Below are positions 9,126-17,865 of a stretch of 64,000 bases of DNA, piece by piece. A program made the translations under genes and the position numbers. Source of the DNA: Pseudomonadales bacterium (GTDB taxonomy: Bacteria; Pseudomonadota; Gammaproteobacteria; Pseudomonadales; Azotimanducaceae). Under the pieces are notes generated by a model that saw only the letters and a list, made by a program, of their open reading frames with translations, ran no database searches and was not told where the DNA came from. The stretch lies in contig JAWKZN010000001.1 in assembly GCA_041395945.1 (NCBI GenBank), positions 1,302,001-1,366,000 on the forward strand, written 5' to 3'. Positions within the stretch are counted from its first letter, which is position 1. Every line of letters begins with the position of its first letter.

Positions 9126-9776
9126 TCAGCTGTCCCGTCGATCCGCCGCATGTACGGCGGCCACGAACCGGGCCAGTCGATCCGGGTCTTTTACACCCTT
9201 GACCGGACCCTCGACGCCACCGGCGACATCGACCCCGAAGGGATGTGTGAGTCGAATGGCCGCTTCGACATTGTCCGGCGTCAGGCCCCCCGCCAGCACC
9301 AGGGGCCACGGGGACCTCTGCGGCCACAGCGACCAGTCGAAAGGCCGGCCCGTGCCGCCTGCCTGTCCGGGAATGTAGGTATCGAGGAGCAGCAGACAGG
9401 CGTCCGGATACTCTTCGGCCAGCAGCGACAGGTCGATGGGATTGCGCCCGACACTGACCACCTTCATGTACGGTAAACCGAAACTGCGGCACAGTGCGCC
9501 GGGCTCAGCACCATGAAACTGCAGCAGATCGATGTCGACGCTGCGCAGCACCTGTTCGACTTCGGCAATGCCGGAATCCGCAAACAGGGCAATCCGCTGC
9601 AGCCTGCCTTCGACCTGTCCGGCGATCTCTGCGGCGGTTGCGATTCCCACAGCCCGCGGGCTGGAAACGACAAAATTCAGGCCAAGGGCATGGGCGCCGA
9701 CCCGGGCCACCGCCTCGGCATCTTCAGGACGGGTGATTCCACAGACCTTGATTCGGGTTCCGGAGCACTCTGTCAT
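9126..9776 (-). CDS. trpF: phosphoribosylanthranilate isomerase
   Basis: TrpF performs the third dedicated step of tryptophan synthesis. The 216-residue barrel starts with RIKVCGITRPEDA (catalytic Cys in KVCG) and has LLLDTYIPGQAGGTGRPFDW and LVLAGGLTPDNV with the family GGL motif. It leads the trpF-trpB-trpA run, with 31 bases to trpB. trpC, trpD and trpE are not in the window, as is common when the pathway is split. Confidence 0.96.
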   Translation of the reverse strand: MTECSGTRIKVCGITRPEDAEAVARVGAHALGLNFVVSSPRAVGIATAAEIAGQVEGRLQRIALFADSGIAEVEQVLRSVDIDLLQFHGAEPGALCRSFGLPYMKVVSVGRNPIDLSLLAEEYPDACLLLLDTYIPGQAGGTGRPFDWSLWPQRSPWPLVLAGGLTPDNVEAAIRLTHPFGVDVAGGVEGPVKGVKDPDRLARFVAAVHAADRRDS

Positions 9777-9974
9777 CTTTGCTCACTGTCCGCACCGCCG
9801 GGTGGGGTGAGAAAGCGCGCTAGTCTAACGAAGGCGTGCGGGGATGAAAAACGCTTTGAGGGCCGTGCGCCCATCCCCCGCCTGCAGGGCCCGGATCATG
9901 GCGCCGGGAGGTCTTCAGAACCGGTCTCTTTAAAACCGGTCTCTTTAAAACCGGTCTCTTTAAAACCGGTCTCT
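9777..9974. other. truA-trpF spacer
   Basis: This 198-base gap separates truA from trpF, both on the minus strand. Its truA-proximal third is the 15-bp tandem repeat described separately. The remainder has an inverted pair GGGGATG (9840-9846) and CATCCCC (9872-9878) enclosing a smaller GGGC/GCCC hairpin, which could be an RNA structure after truA. I could not identify a convincing trpF promoter or attenuator. Confidence 0.4.
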
Positions 9975-9985
9975 TTAAAACCGGT
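9919..9985. repeat. 15-bp tandem repeat covering the truA stop codon
   Basis: The heptamer AACCGGT recurs at 9919, 9934, 9949, 9964 and 9979, exactly 15 bases apart, with intervening CTCTTTAA. The copy at 9979 is the last coding part of truA. On the minus strand every unit reads, in the truA frame, Asp-Arg-Phe-stop, so the gene's tail and its stop codon have been multiplied in frame. Each unit contains the palindromes ACCGGT and TTTAAA. Copy-number change by slippage would leave TruA unaltered. Confidence 0.97.
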
Positions 9986-10772
9986 CAAGGCTGCCGAGGG
10001 CGCGCAGCAGTCCGGGCAGTCGGCCACCCGGCAGGTGCTCGTGCGGATATCGCACGTCCACAAGGTAGAGGCCCCGGGCCGGTGCTGTCGCAGGTGCCCT
10101 GCTGCGATCGCCGGCCCGCATCAGTTCCCGGATCCAGGACAGGCTGCCGCGTCCCTGACCGACCTGCCACAGTGCACCGGCGATATTACGGACCATGTGG
10201 AGCAAAAACGCATTGGCGGTGATGTCGATGACCACGAAGGATTCGAACCGGTGTATGGCGATGCGGTGTACACAGCGAAAGGGTGAGCGGGACTGGCAGC
10301 CTGCTGCCCGAAATGTGCTGAAGTCATGTTCGCCCACCAGTACAGCCGCGCAGCGGTGCATGGCGTCGTCGTCCAGAGGTTGACTGCGTACTGCGTAAGC
10401 ATCCAGCAGCGTCGAGCGCCGTGCATCTTCGTAAAAGAGATACATATAGCGCCGTGCGGTCGCATCGAAGCGGGGATGGAAGGATGTCTCGACGGTCCGG
10501 GCCCAGTGTACGTTGAGCGTCGCCGGCAGCAGGGAGTTGACACCATCCAGCCAGGCGCGTGGTGGACGCTCAGCGGCAGTTTCGAAGGCCACAACCTGGC
10601 CGGTGGCATGCACGCCCGCGTCGGTTCGTCCGGCGGCGGCGAGCTGGATAGGCTCATCGGCAATCTGACTCAGCGCAATCTGCAGGGTTTCCTGCACACT
10701 GGGCACCTGGAGCTGCTGCTGGTACCCGTTGAAGGCGCCGCCGTCGTACTCGACGCCGAGGGCCACTCGCAT
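9975..10772 (-). CDS. truA: tRNA pseudouridine(38-40) synthase
   Basis: TruA modifies U38-U40 in the anticodon stem-loop. The 265-residue protein starts RVALGVEYDGGAFNGYQQQ, with the catalytic Asp in AAGRTDAGVHATGQVVAF, and has FLLHMVRNIAGALWQVG near the C-terminus. Its last residues, LDRF, and its TAA stop lie in the first unit of a 15-bp tandem repeat. It follows fimV by 12 bases, a conserved neighbourhood. Confidence 0.97.
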   Translation of the reverse strand: MRVALGVEYDGGAFNGYQQQLQVPSVQETLQIALSQIADEPIQLAAAGRTDAGVHATGQVVAFETAAERPPRAWLDGVNSLLPATLNVHWARTVETSFHPRFDATARRYMYLFYEDARRSTLLDAYAVRSQPLDDDAMHRCAAVLVGEHDFSTFRAAGCQSRSPFRCVHRIAIHRFESFVVIDITANAFLLHMVRNIAGALWQVGQGRGSLSWIRELMRAGDRSRAPATAPARGLYLVDVRYPHEHLPGGRLPGLLRALGSLDRF

Positions 10773-10784
10773 CGGAATGGCTTC

Positions 10785-13157
10785 CTAAAGGGCTTCCAGC
10801 ATCGACTGGGCACGCTGCTGCTGTTCGGAGTTGCCCTCGTCGATGACTTCCTTAAGGATGTCCCGGGCACCGTCTGCGTCGCCCATATCGATGTAGGCCC
10901 TGGCCAGATCCAGTTTGGTATTGGCGCTGTCGCCTTCATCGTCGAATTCGAATTCCGAGCTGTCATCGAGGCTCAGTTCATCGAGGGCGGCCACAGCATC
11001 ATCATCGGATTCGCCATCGATGGTCAGGGTATCGGTGTCTTCACGGTCCGGGTTGAAGTCGATACCCAGATCGCCGCCCAGTTCGTCACCTGCACCTGAT
11101 GTAGGGGGTGACTCAACCTCCTCATCGGTGGCGGCGTCGTCAATTTCCAGCTTGAAGTCGATGGGTCGGTCACGGGGTTCGACTTCTTCAGCCGCCTCCG
11201 CCTGGCCGTCGAGTCCGGTATCGAAATCCAGCGCATCTGCCGCGGTTCGGGTAGTGGTTGCCGCCCTGCTGGCGATCGCTGTGCTCGCCGGCTCGTCGGG
11301 TTCCTGAACCATTTCGTCCAGGGAGATGGGGCCCTCACCGAACCGTGCCTCGAGATCCCTTGCAGTCAGCAGCGCATCCTCTTCGTCGCAATGCTCGATC
11401 AGCGCGGCCATGTGCGTATCGAAGGCTTCCCGATCACTGGTTTCCGCATAGACTTCGAGGAGCTTCAGGCGGACATCATTGCGGGTTGCGTCTTCGTCGA
11501 GGACACCCAGCAGCAGGCCGATGGCCTGGGGGTAGCGGCCATAGGCGATATAGATGTCAGCCTCACCGATGACATCGCTGGTTTCCGAATCCGGTACTTC
11601 GTGTTCGCTGCTGTCCGCTTCCCGGGCAACCGGCTCCTCGTCTTCGAAATCCTCCAGGTCGGCTTCGGCCGGGGTACCGGAAGCCTGACCAAGGGCGGGC
11701 TCGTGGCGGTCTTCGCTGATGGCTTCGCTGTCCGCATAGAAATCATCTTCTTCACGACGGCGGCGAGCGCGCACCATCCAGCCGGCCAGAAGCAAAACCA
11801 AAGCACCCACTCCGCCGTAGAGTACGAGGGGTGATTGCCACCAGGCCTGGTCCGGCCGGGGCGCTGCACTTTGGTTTTGGCTCTGGGCAGGTGCGCTGGC
11901 AGCCTGCTGCTGGGCTGCGGCCAGTTGAGCCTGGAGTTCCGCGATCTGCTGATCTTTGACTTCCAGTTGTCGTTCCTTGACAGCGATCTGATCGCTCGCG
12001 ATATCCTTTTCGCGATCGAGCTGGGATGCCAGCTGTTCCACTTCACGGGCGAGCCTGTCGTTTTCCTCCAGTATGGCCGCTGACTGGCCGCTGCCGCTGG
12101 CATCTGCCACACCGACGACGCTGTCGCCATCATCGGCAATGATTTTCAGTTCGCCGTCTGTCTGTCGCGCCGGCGTGGTTCCTGTGCTCCGGCTGGAGGC
12201 ATCGACCGGACTGCGCGACGTTGCGGGAGCAGCGTCCGCGGTCCGGGTTGTCTGAGTCGTGGATTGGGTTTCTCCTCGACTTGCGATCTGTTCACCACGG
12301 TTGATGGCCTGCCATTCGCTGTTCTGGCGGGAGACCTCAGCCAGCGCTTCGCCGTCCGAGAGGGCCAGTGCCTGTCTTTCGTCGGGCAGGCGCAGTGAAT
12401 AACCGGCCTTCAACAGATTGATGTTGCCGTTGATAAAGGCATCGGGATTGAGCTGCTGGATCGCGAGCATGTTCTGTTGCACGCTCACCGCAGCAGACGG
12501 TCTGCTGCGGGATGCGATTGACCAGAGGGTATCGTCCCGGTCCGTCATACGGAACTCGTTGCCGACCACGTCTTCATCCAGTGCGCTGGTGGCGCCATCA
12601 CGCGCGACCGAGGCCGCGGGTGCAACCTGCACCCGGTCCGCCGGCCGGCCCTGACCGGCGGAGCGCTGCACCTGACCCGAGCCTGCGGCTGCGCGATCCT
12701 GGGCAGGGGCTCTGACGGCCGGTGCTGCGGCGGCACTGAAGGTCGGGGGATCAAGCAGTACGGTGTACTCCTTGAGCAGTCGACCACTGGGCCACAACAC
12801 CTGGACCAGGAAGTTCAGATAGGGCTCGGTGATCGGGCGCGAACTGGTGATCTGCACCTGTGCGGAACCGTTCGCTGCGCTGATCACCTGGAACTTCAGG
12901 TCGGTCAGGAAGAAGAAACGCTCGACACCGACCCGATTGAAGTCCTCTGTCGATGCGAGGGAGACCAGCACTTCATCCGGCTGCAGGCCCTGTGCGTCGA
13001 GCAGTTCGATGCTGGCCACAAACTCCTCGTTGAGGGCGGATTGCAGATCAATTTCGCCGAGTCCCAACGACCATGCGGGGGTCGACATGGCAAAAACAGC
13101 CATACCGACCACGCAGATTGCGCCCGAGCGCAACCTATTGAGCAAAAACCTAACCAT
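10785..13157 (-). CDS. fimV: FimV-like polar hub protein
   Basis: I chose the ATG at 13157, which gives a signal peptide (MVRFLLNRLRSGAICVVG...); the frame is open to 13268 but the extra part is not signal-like. Order over 790 residues: the FimV N-terminal domain (LGLGEIDLQSALNEEF), a LysM-like segment (TLWSIASRSRPSAAVSVQQN), a low-complexity linker, a coiled coil rich in E and Q, one membrane segment (LVLYGGVGALVLLLAGW), a long acidic cytoplasmic region, and a C-terminal TPR motif (LDLARAYIDMGDADGARDIL). FimV proteins bind peptidoglycan and organise type IV pili and polar cAMP signalling. Location between asd and truA is conserved. Confidence 0.93.
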   Translation of the reverse strand: MVRFLLNRLRSGAICVVGMAVFAMSTPAWSLGLGEIDLQSALNEEFVASIELLDAQGLQPDEVLVSLASTEDFNRVGVERFFFLTDLKFQVISAANGSAQVQITSSRPITEPYLNFLVQVLWPSGRLLKEYTVLLDPPTFSAAAAPAVRAPAQDRAAAGSGQVQRSAGQGRPADRVQVAPAASVARDGATSALDEDVVGNEFRMTDRDDTLWSIASRSRPSAAVSVQQNMLAIQQLNPDAFINGNINLLKAGYSLRLPDERQALALSDGEALAEVSRQNSEWQAINRGEQIASRGETQSTTQTTRTADAAPATSRSPVDASSRSTGTTPARQTDGELKIIADDGDSVVGVADASGSGQSAAILEENDRLAREVEQLASQLDREKDIASDQIAVKERQLEVKDQQIAELQAQLAAAQQQAASAPAQSQNQSAAPRPDQAWWQSPLVLYGGVGALVLLLAGWMVRARRRREEDDFYADSEAISEDRHEPALGQASGTPAEADLEDFEDEEPVAREADSSEHEVPDSETSDVIGEADIYIAYGRYPQAIGLLLGVLDEDATRNDVRLKLLEVYAETSDREAFDTHMAALIEHCDEEDALLTARDLEARFGEGPISLDEMVQEPDEPASTAIASRAATTTRTAADALDFDTGLDGQAEAAEEVEPRDRPIDFKLEIDDAATDEEVESPPTSGAGDELGGDLGIDFNPDREDTDTLTIDGESDDDAVAALDELSLDDSSEFEFDDEGDSANTKLDLARAYIDMGDADGARDILKEVIDEGNSEQQQRAQSMLEAL

Positions 13158-13541
13158 AGGCGCCCCCTGTCGAGTACCAGTTAATGGAGTGCCGAGACCG
13201 GCGCTTTGAGGTGCTGCTGCCAACCGGGTTGCCATGCGCACAACGGCCCAGTGCAAGCTGCCTTGCATAGGTCATCGCAGGGGTCTCACCACCGCAGTGT
13301 GTTTTGAAAGCCTGTTCACGGGAAATCCATGTTCCTGACAAGCAACGGTAACCTAGAAACCCAGGCTGAAAATTGCAGTAAGTATCAATTATGGCAGTTC
13401 TTTTTGCCTTTTGGGTACCCATCTGCAGGCTGTTTCTACCCGGCCACTCAAACACCAGGTAATGCGTACAGATTCACGAAACTGCCGTGCGCTGTGCACG
13501 CTGCCTGCACCAGAAGCGCGAGGGTGCGCGAGGTTTGTACC
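13158..13541. other. asd-fimV spacer
   Basis: This 384-base gap precedes fimV and probably holds its promoter and a long leader. An AT-richer patch lies at about 13370-13400. A short inverted pair GAGGT (13530-13534) and ACCTC (13539-13543) partly covers the asd stop but is too short, and lacks a T tract, to call a terminator. Open frames here have no support as genes. Confidence 0.35.
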
Positions 13542-14564
13542 TCAACCCAGATGTTTTAGCAAAATTTCCGCAATCTGTACGCTGTTGAGGGCAGCGCCTT
13601 TACGTACGTTGTCGGAGACAACCCAGAGGTTCAGGCCTCTCGGATGAGAGATGTCTTCGCGGATGCGGCCGACGAAAACCGGGTCAGTGCCGGCGGCCTG
13701 GCCCACGGGGGTCGGATATCCGCCTGGTTCCCGCTCGTCCACCAGCTTCACACCGGGGGCCCGGGACAGCAGTTTGCGGGCTTCTTCGGGGGTCAGTTTG
13801 CGCTCCGTTTCTATGTGTACGGCTTCGGAATGGCCGTAGAAAACTGGTACCCGCACACAGGTCGGGTTCACCTGGATGCTGTCATCTTCGAGGATCTTGC
13901 GGGTCTCCCAGACCATCTTCATCTCTTCCCGGGTGTAGCCGTTGTCCTGGAATTTGTCGATCTGGGGCACAACGTTGAAGGCGATCTGCACCGGCATCAC
14001 CTTCGCTTCAATGGGCTTGGTGTTCAGCAGATTCGTGGTTTGCGCGGCCAGTTCGCGGACACCGCCCGCGCCGGCCCCGGATACCGCCTGGTAGGTGGCC
14101 ACATTGATCCGGGTGATACGGGCGGCATCGTGCAGCGGTTTGAGTGCCACCACCATCTGTATGGTCGAGCAGTTGGGGTTGGCGATCAGATTCCGCGCTC
14201 GAAAGTCGGCCACACGCTGTGGGTTCACCTCAGGCACAACCAGGGGCACATCGATTTCATTGCGGAAATGGGAGGTGTTGTCGATCACCACACAGCCAGC
14301 GGCACCAGCCCTGGGTGCATATTCGGCCGATATGGCACCACCTGCGGAAAACAGCCCGATCTGTACCTGGCTGAAATCGAACTCATCGAGCCGCTTGACG
14401 GTAAGGTATTTGCCGTTGAACTGCAGGCGCTTGCCCGCCGAGCGCTCGCTGGCGAGCAGGTGGAGACTCCTCACCGGAAAATTTCTGCTGGCCAGAATCT
14501 CGATCATCGCCTCGCCCACAGCACCGGTCGCACCGACGACGGCTACGTCGAACCCTTCACTCAT
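13542..14564 (-). CDS. asd: aspartate-semialdehyde dehydrogenase
   Basis: Asd reduces aspartyl phosphate to the semialdehyde, feeding lysine, threonine, methionine and diaminopimelate. The 340-residue protein has the NADP loop VAVVGATGAVGEAMIEIL, the catalytic Cys in ANPNCSTIQMVVAL (about residue 132) and the active-site His in VFYGHSEAVHIE. It is of the usB-like short type. The start overlaps the leuB stop by 4 bases, so leuCDB and asd probably form one transcript. Confidence 0.96.
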   Translation of the reverse strand: MSEGFDVAVVGATGAVGEAMIEILASRNFPVRSLHLLASERSAGKRLQFNGKYLTVKRLDEFDFSQVQIGLFSAGGAISAEYAPRAGAAGCVVIDNTSHFRNEIDVPLVVPEVNPQRVADFRARNLIANPNCSTIQMVVALKPLHDAARITRINVATYQAVSGAGAGGVRELAAQTTNLLNTKPIEAKVMPVQIAFNVVPQIDKFQDNGYTREEMKMVWETRKILEDDSIQVNPTCVRVPVFYGHSEAVHIETERKLTPEEARKLLSRAPGVKLVDEREPGGYPTPVGQAAGTDPVFVGRIREDISHPRGLNLWVVSDNVRKGAALNSVQIAEILLKHLG

Positions 14565-15688
14565 GACAGCTGCTCCAGTTCGGTCAGCACTCTGTCACCC
14601 ATGGCGATGGTGCCGACGACTTCAAATTTTTCCGAGTCCGCGTCTGCCGCCGGCGGACAGATGTCGGCCGTCCGCACGCCCTGCTCGAGTACCCGGCCCA
14701 CAGCCCTTTCGATCTGATCGGCGGCCGCAGGTGCATCCAGACTGTAACGACACATCATGGCCACCGAGAGGATGGTCGCGAGCGGATTGGCCTTGTCCTG
14801 CCCTGCTATGTCCGGTGCGGATCCATGCACGGGTTCGTACATGCCGGTGCCGTCTGCAGCCAGGGAAGCCGACGGCAGCATGCCGAGGGAGCCGGTAAGC
14901 ATCGCCGCGACATCCGACAGGATATCGCCGAACATGTTGCCGGTGACGATCACATCAAACTGCTTGGGCGCCCTGACAAGCTGCATACCGGCATTATCCA
15001 CGTACATGTGACTGAGCTTCACATCCGGATAGTCGGCGCCCACCTGTTCGACGACCTCCCGCCAGAGCTGGGTCACCTCCAGCACATTCGCCTTATCCAC
15101 CGAACACAGACGGCCACCCCGCTTACGTGCCAGTTCGAACGCGACCCGGGCGATTCGATCGATCTCGTGTTCTGAATAGACATAGGTATTGAAGCCGCGG
15201 CGTTCGTTATTGACGATTTCGATGCCCCGGGGCTCACCGAAATAGATGCCGCCGGTGAGCTCGCGAACTATGAGAATGTCGAGTCCGGCCACCAGTTCAG
15301 CCCGCAGCGAGGACGCGGAAGCCAGAGGCTCGAAAAGGATGGCCGGGCGCAGATTGGCGAACAGTTCGAGACCCGAACGCAACCCGAGCAGACCCCGCTC
15401 GGGACGGGACAGCGTGGGCAATTTGTCCCACTTCTCGCCGCCAACGGCACCGAGCAGTATGGCCCTTGCGGATCGCGCTCTGGCCAGGGTCTCCGGGGGC
15501 AGCGGGACACCGGTGGCGTCGATGGCCGCGCCGCCGACCAGGCCCTGTTCCAGTTCCAGACCCAGACCGTTGCGCGCAGCGACCGTTTCCAGCACGCGGA
15601 CGGCCACACTTACCACCTCCGGACCGATTCCGTCACCGGGCAGCACCAGGATTTTCTGCAGTGCTTTTTCTACAGGCGCAGTACTCAC
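14561..15688 (-). CDS. leuB: 3-isopropylmalate dehydrogenase
   Basis: LeuB oxidatively decarboxylates 3-isopropylmalate. ILVLPGDGIGPEVV opens the fold, RELTGGIYFGEPRGIE and MFGDILSDVAAMLTGSLGML give substrate and metal binding, and EPVHGSAPDIAGQDKANP binds NAD. The open frame reaches 15754, overlapping leuD, but a GTG at 15688, five bases beyond the leuD stop, gives a normal 375-residue protein and is preferred. Confidence 0.95.
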   Translation of the reverse strand: MSTAPVEKALQKILVLPGDGIGPEVVSVAVRVLETVAARNGLGLELEQGLVGGAAIDATGVPLPPETLARARSARAILLGAVGGEKWDKLPTLSRPERGLLGLRSGLELFANLRPAILFEPLASASSLRAELVAGLDILIVRELTGGIYFGEPRGIEIVNNERRGFNTYVYSEHEIDRIARVAFELARKRGGRLCSVDKANVLEVTQLWREVVEQVGADYPDVKLSHMYVDNAGMQLVRAPKQFDVIVTGNMFGDILSDVAAMLTGSLGMLPSASLAADGTGMYEPVHGSAPDIAGQDKANPLATILSVAMMCRYSLDAPAAADQIERAVGRVLEQGVRTADICPPAADADSEKFEVVGTIAMGDRVLTELEQLS

Positions 15689-15692
15689 CGGA

Positions 15693-16352
15693 CTAACCTC
15701 CGCGGTTGAAGAGCCAGGGCATCGCCTGACGATGAGAAGATTCAAATGCCGCAATCGCTTCGCGATGGGCCAGCGTCAGGCCAATATCATCCAGTCCGCC
15801 TACCAGGGAAGCTTTCTTCTGGGGATCGATCGCAAAATTCAGCGTGCGGAGTTTGCCGTTCGCCGCCGGCAATTCAATCTGCTGCCTGGGCAGATCGACG
15901 GTGACTTCCAAAGGCCGCTCACCCCCAGCAAGCGCAAAGAGTTCATCGATGATATTTTCTTCTAAAACAATAGGTAGCAGTCCATTTTTGAAGCAATTAC
16001 TAAGAAATATATCTGCGAAACTCGGTGCGATCACACACCGGAATCCATATTCGAGGAGCGCCCACACGGCGTGCTCACGGCTCGACCCGCAGCCGAAATT
16101 GTCCCGGGCGAGCAGTACCCTGGCACCCTGGTAACGGGGATCGTTGAGCACGAACTCATGATTGATGCGCCGCTCGTTCGGTGTCATGCCGATCGCACCT
16201 TCGTCCAGGTAACGCCAGGCATCGAAGAGGTTGTCGCCGAAGCCGGTACGATGGATCGATTTCAGAAACTGCTTTGGAATGATCTGATCGGTATCCACGT
16301 TCGCCCGATCCAGGGGCAGAACGCTCCCGCTTTCCCGTGTAAAGGCCTTCAC
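15693..16352 (-). CDS. leuD: 3-isopropylmalate dehydratase small subunit
   Basis: LeuD is the swivelling-domain subunit paired with LeuC. DRANVDTDQIIPKQFL and DNFGCGSSREHAVWAL are diagnostic. The frame is open to 16547, but a GTG at 16352 overlapping the leuC stop (GTGA) gives the usual 219 residues starting with KAFTRESGSVLPLDRANV. This overlap suggests translational coupling of the two subunits. Confidence 0.95.
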   Translation of the reverse strand: MKAFTRESGSVLPLDRANVDTDQIIPKQFLKSIHRTGFGDNLFDAWRYLDEGAIGMTPNERRINHEFVLNDPRYQGARVLLARDNFGCGSSREHAVWALLEYGFRCVIAPSFADIFLSNCFKNGLLPIVLEENIIDELFALAGGERPLEVTVDLPRQQIELPAANGKLRTLNFAIDPQKKASLVGGLDDIGLTLAHREAIAAFESSHRQAMPWLFNRGG

Positions 16353-17764
16353 AGTTCCTCCCTCACATCCACGAAATGACCATGCAGTGCGGCAGCTGCC
16401 GCCATTGCCGGACTCACCAGATGGGTCCGTCCGCCGTGGCCCTGACGGCCTTCGAAGTTCCGATTCGAAGTGGACGCGCAATGCTCGCCCGGGTGCAGTC
16501 GATCCGGATTCATCGCCAGACACATGGAGCACCCCGCGGCGCGCCATTCAAAACCTGCAGACTGGAAAATCGCGGCAAGTCCTTCCGCTTCGGCCTGAGC
16601 CTTCACCAGACCCGACCCGGGGACCACCATTGCCTGTTTTACCGTTCTGGCGACCCGCCTGCCCCGGATCACCGCGGCTGCCGCACGCAGATCCTCAATC
16701 CGGGAGTTGGTACAGGAGCCGATAAATACCCGATCCACGGCAATGTCTTTGATCGACTGGCCGGCTTTGAGGCCCATGTAGGTGAGCGCTCGAACCAGTG
16801 CTTCGCGAGCCGAGGCATCCGCGAGCTGTTCAGGATCCGGTACCCGATCGCCAATACCGGCGACCATTTCCGGAGAGGTGCCCCAGCTGACCTGGGGAGT
16901 CAGGTCGGCCGCATCGATTTCGATCTCCCGATCGAAGTGGGCCCCCGGATCCGACACCAGGGTTCGCCAGTAGGCTTCCGCGGCAGGCCACTGGGATTTT
17001 TTCGGACTGAAGGGCCGTCCGCGCACATAGTCGAGGGTGATGTCGTCGACGGCGACCATGCCCGCCCGGGCCCCGGCCTCTATGGCCATATTGCACAGGG
17101 TCATGCGGCCTTCCATGCTCAGGCCGCGGATGGCACTACCCCGGAACTCGATGGTGTGGCCAGTCGCACCAGCGGTTCCGATCTTTCCGATCACCGCGAG
17201 AATCAGGTCTTTCGCAGACACACCGGGGGCGAGGCTGCCTTCGACCCGGACACTGAAATTTCGTGCCTTGCGCTGCACCAGACACTGGGTCGCCAGCACG
17301 TGCTCCACGTCCGAGGTGCCTATGCCCTGGGCCAGAGCTGCGAAAGCGCCGTGGGTGGAGGTGTGGGAATCCCCGCAGACAATCGTCATGCCCGGCAGTG
17401 TGGCCCCCTGCTCCGGACCGATCACATGCACAATCCCCTGACGCGGGTCGAGTATGTCGAACTGGGTGATGCCATAACGCCGGCAGTTGCGATCCAGGGT
17501 CTCCACCTGCTCCCGGGCAATCAGATCCTTGATGCCCGCGATGCCCAGCTCCCGATGGTCGGTCGGCACATTGTGGTCCGGGGTCGCCAGGTTGGCGTCG
17601 ACCCGCCAGGGCGTGCGACCGGCGAGCGCCAGACCTTCGAAGGCCTGGGGAGAAGTCACTTCGTGGAGCAGCTGCTGGTCGATGTAAATCATGGTCTGAC
17701 CGTCGGCGCGCTCGCCCACCACATGAGCGTCCCACACCTTGTCGTACAGAGTTCTGGCGGTCAC
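16349..17764 (-). CDS. leuC: 3-isopropylmalate dehydratase large subunit
   Basis: LeuC is the 4Fe-4S aconitase-type subunit. The 471-residue protein begins TLYDKVWDAHVV, has VCGDSHTSTHGAFAALAQG, and cluster-ligand cysteines in FIGSCTNSRIEDL and GCSMCLAMNPD. It is the first gene of leuC-leuD-leuB-asd, separated by 101 AT-rich bases from a divergent LysR gene that is the obvious candidate regulator. Confidence 0.97.
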   Translation of the reverse strand: MTARTLYDKVWDAHVVGERADGQTMIYIDQQLLHEVTSPQAFEGLALAGRTPWRVDANLATPDHNVPTDHRELGIAGIKDLIAREQVETLDRNCRRYGITQFDILDPRQGIVHVIGPEQGATLPGMTIVCGDSHTSTHGAFAALAQGIGTSDVEHVLATQCLVQRKARNFSVRVEGSLAPGVSAKDLILAVIGKIGTAGATGHTIEFRGSAIRGLSMEGRMTLCNMAIEAGARAGMVAVDDITLDYVRGRPFSPKKSQWPAAEAYWRTLVSDPGAHFDREIEIDAADLTPQVSWGTSPEMVAGIGDRVPDPEQLADASAREALVRALTYMGLKAGQSIKDIAVDRVFIGSCTNSRIEDLRAAAAVIRGRRVARTVKQAMVVPGSGLVKAQAEAEGLAAIFQSAGFEWRAAGCSMCLAMNPDRLHPGEHCASTSNRNFEGRQGHGGRTHLVSPAMAAAAALHGHFVDVREEL

Positions 17765-17818
17765 AGGCTGCCCTTAAGGATTGAATTCTGGAAACGGAAG
17801 CCTAAAATCGCTTACGGA

Positions 17819-17845
17819 ATAAAACAAATTCATTATTTTTATACT
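17819..17845. promoter_or_regulatory. AT-rich dyad and candidate -10 between leuC and lysR
   Basis: In the divergent spacer, ATAAAA (17819-17824) and TTTTAT (17837-17842) form an inverted pair that extends imperfectly to about 12 bases per arm. TATACT at 17840-17845 is a plausible -10 for the LysR gene, whose ATG is 20 bases further. The AT-rich block stands out from GC-rich flanks. A LysR-type operator here would fit leuC control, but no binding data exist in sequence alone. Confidence 0.4.
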
Positions 17846-17865
17846 TCTGATAGATATCTGGAATC

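Noticed and set aside
9919..9985. CRISPR-like array
   Set aside because: Units are 15 bases with no unique spacers and no cas genes; it is a simple tandem repeat.
13529..13544. Intrinsic terminator after asd
   Set aside because: The stem is five bases and there is no T tract; it also overlaps the stop codon.
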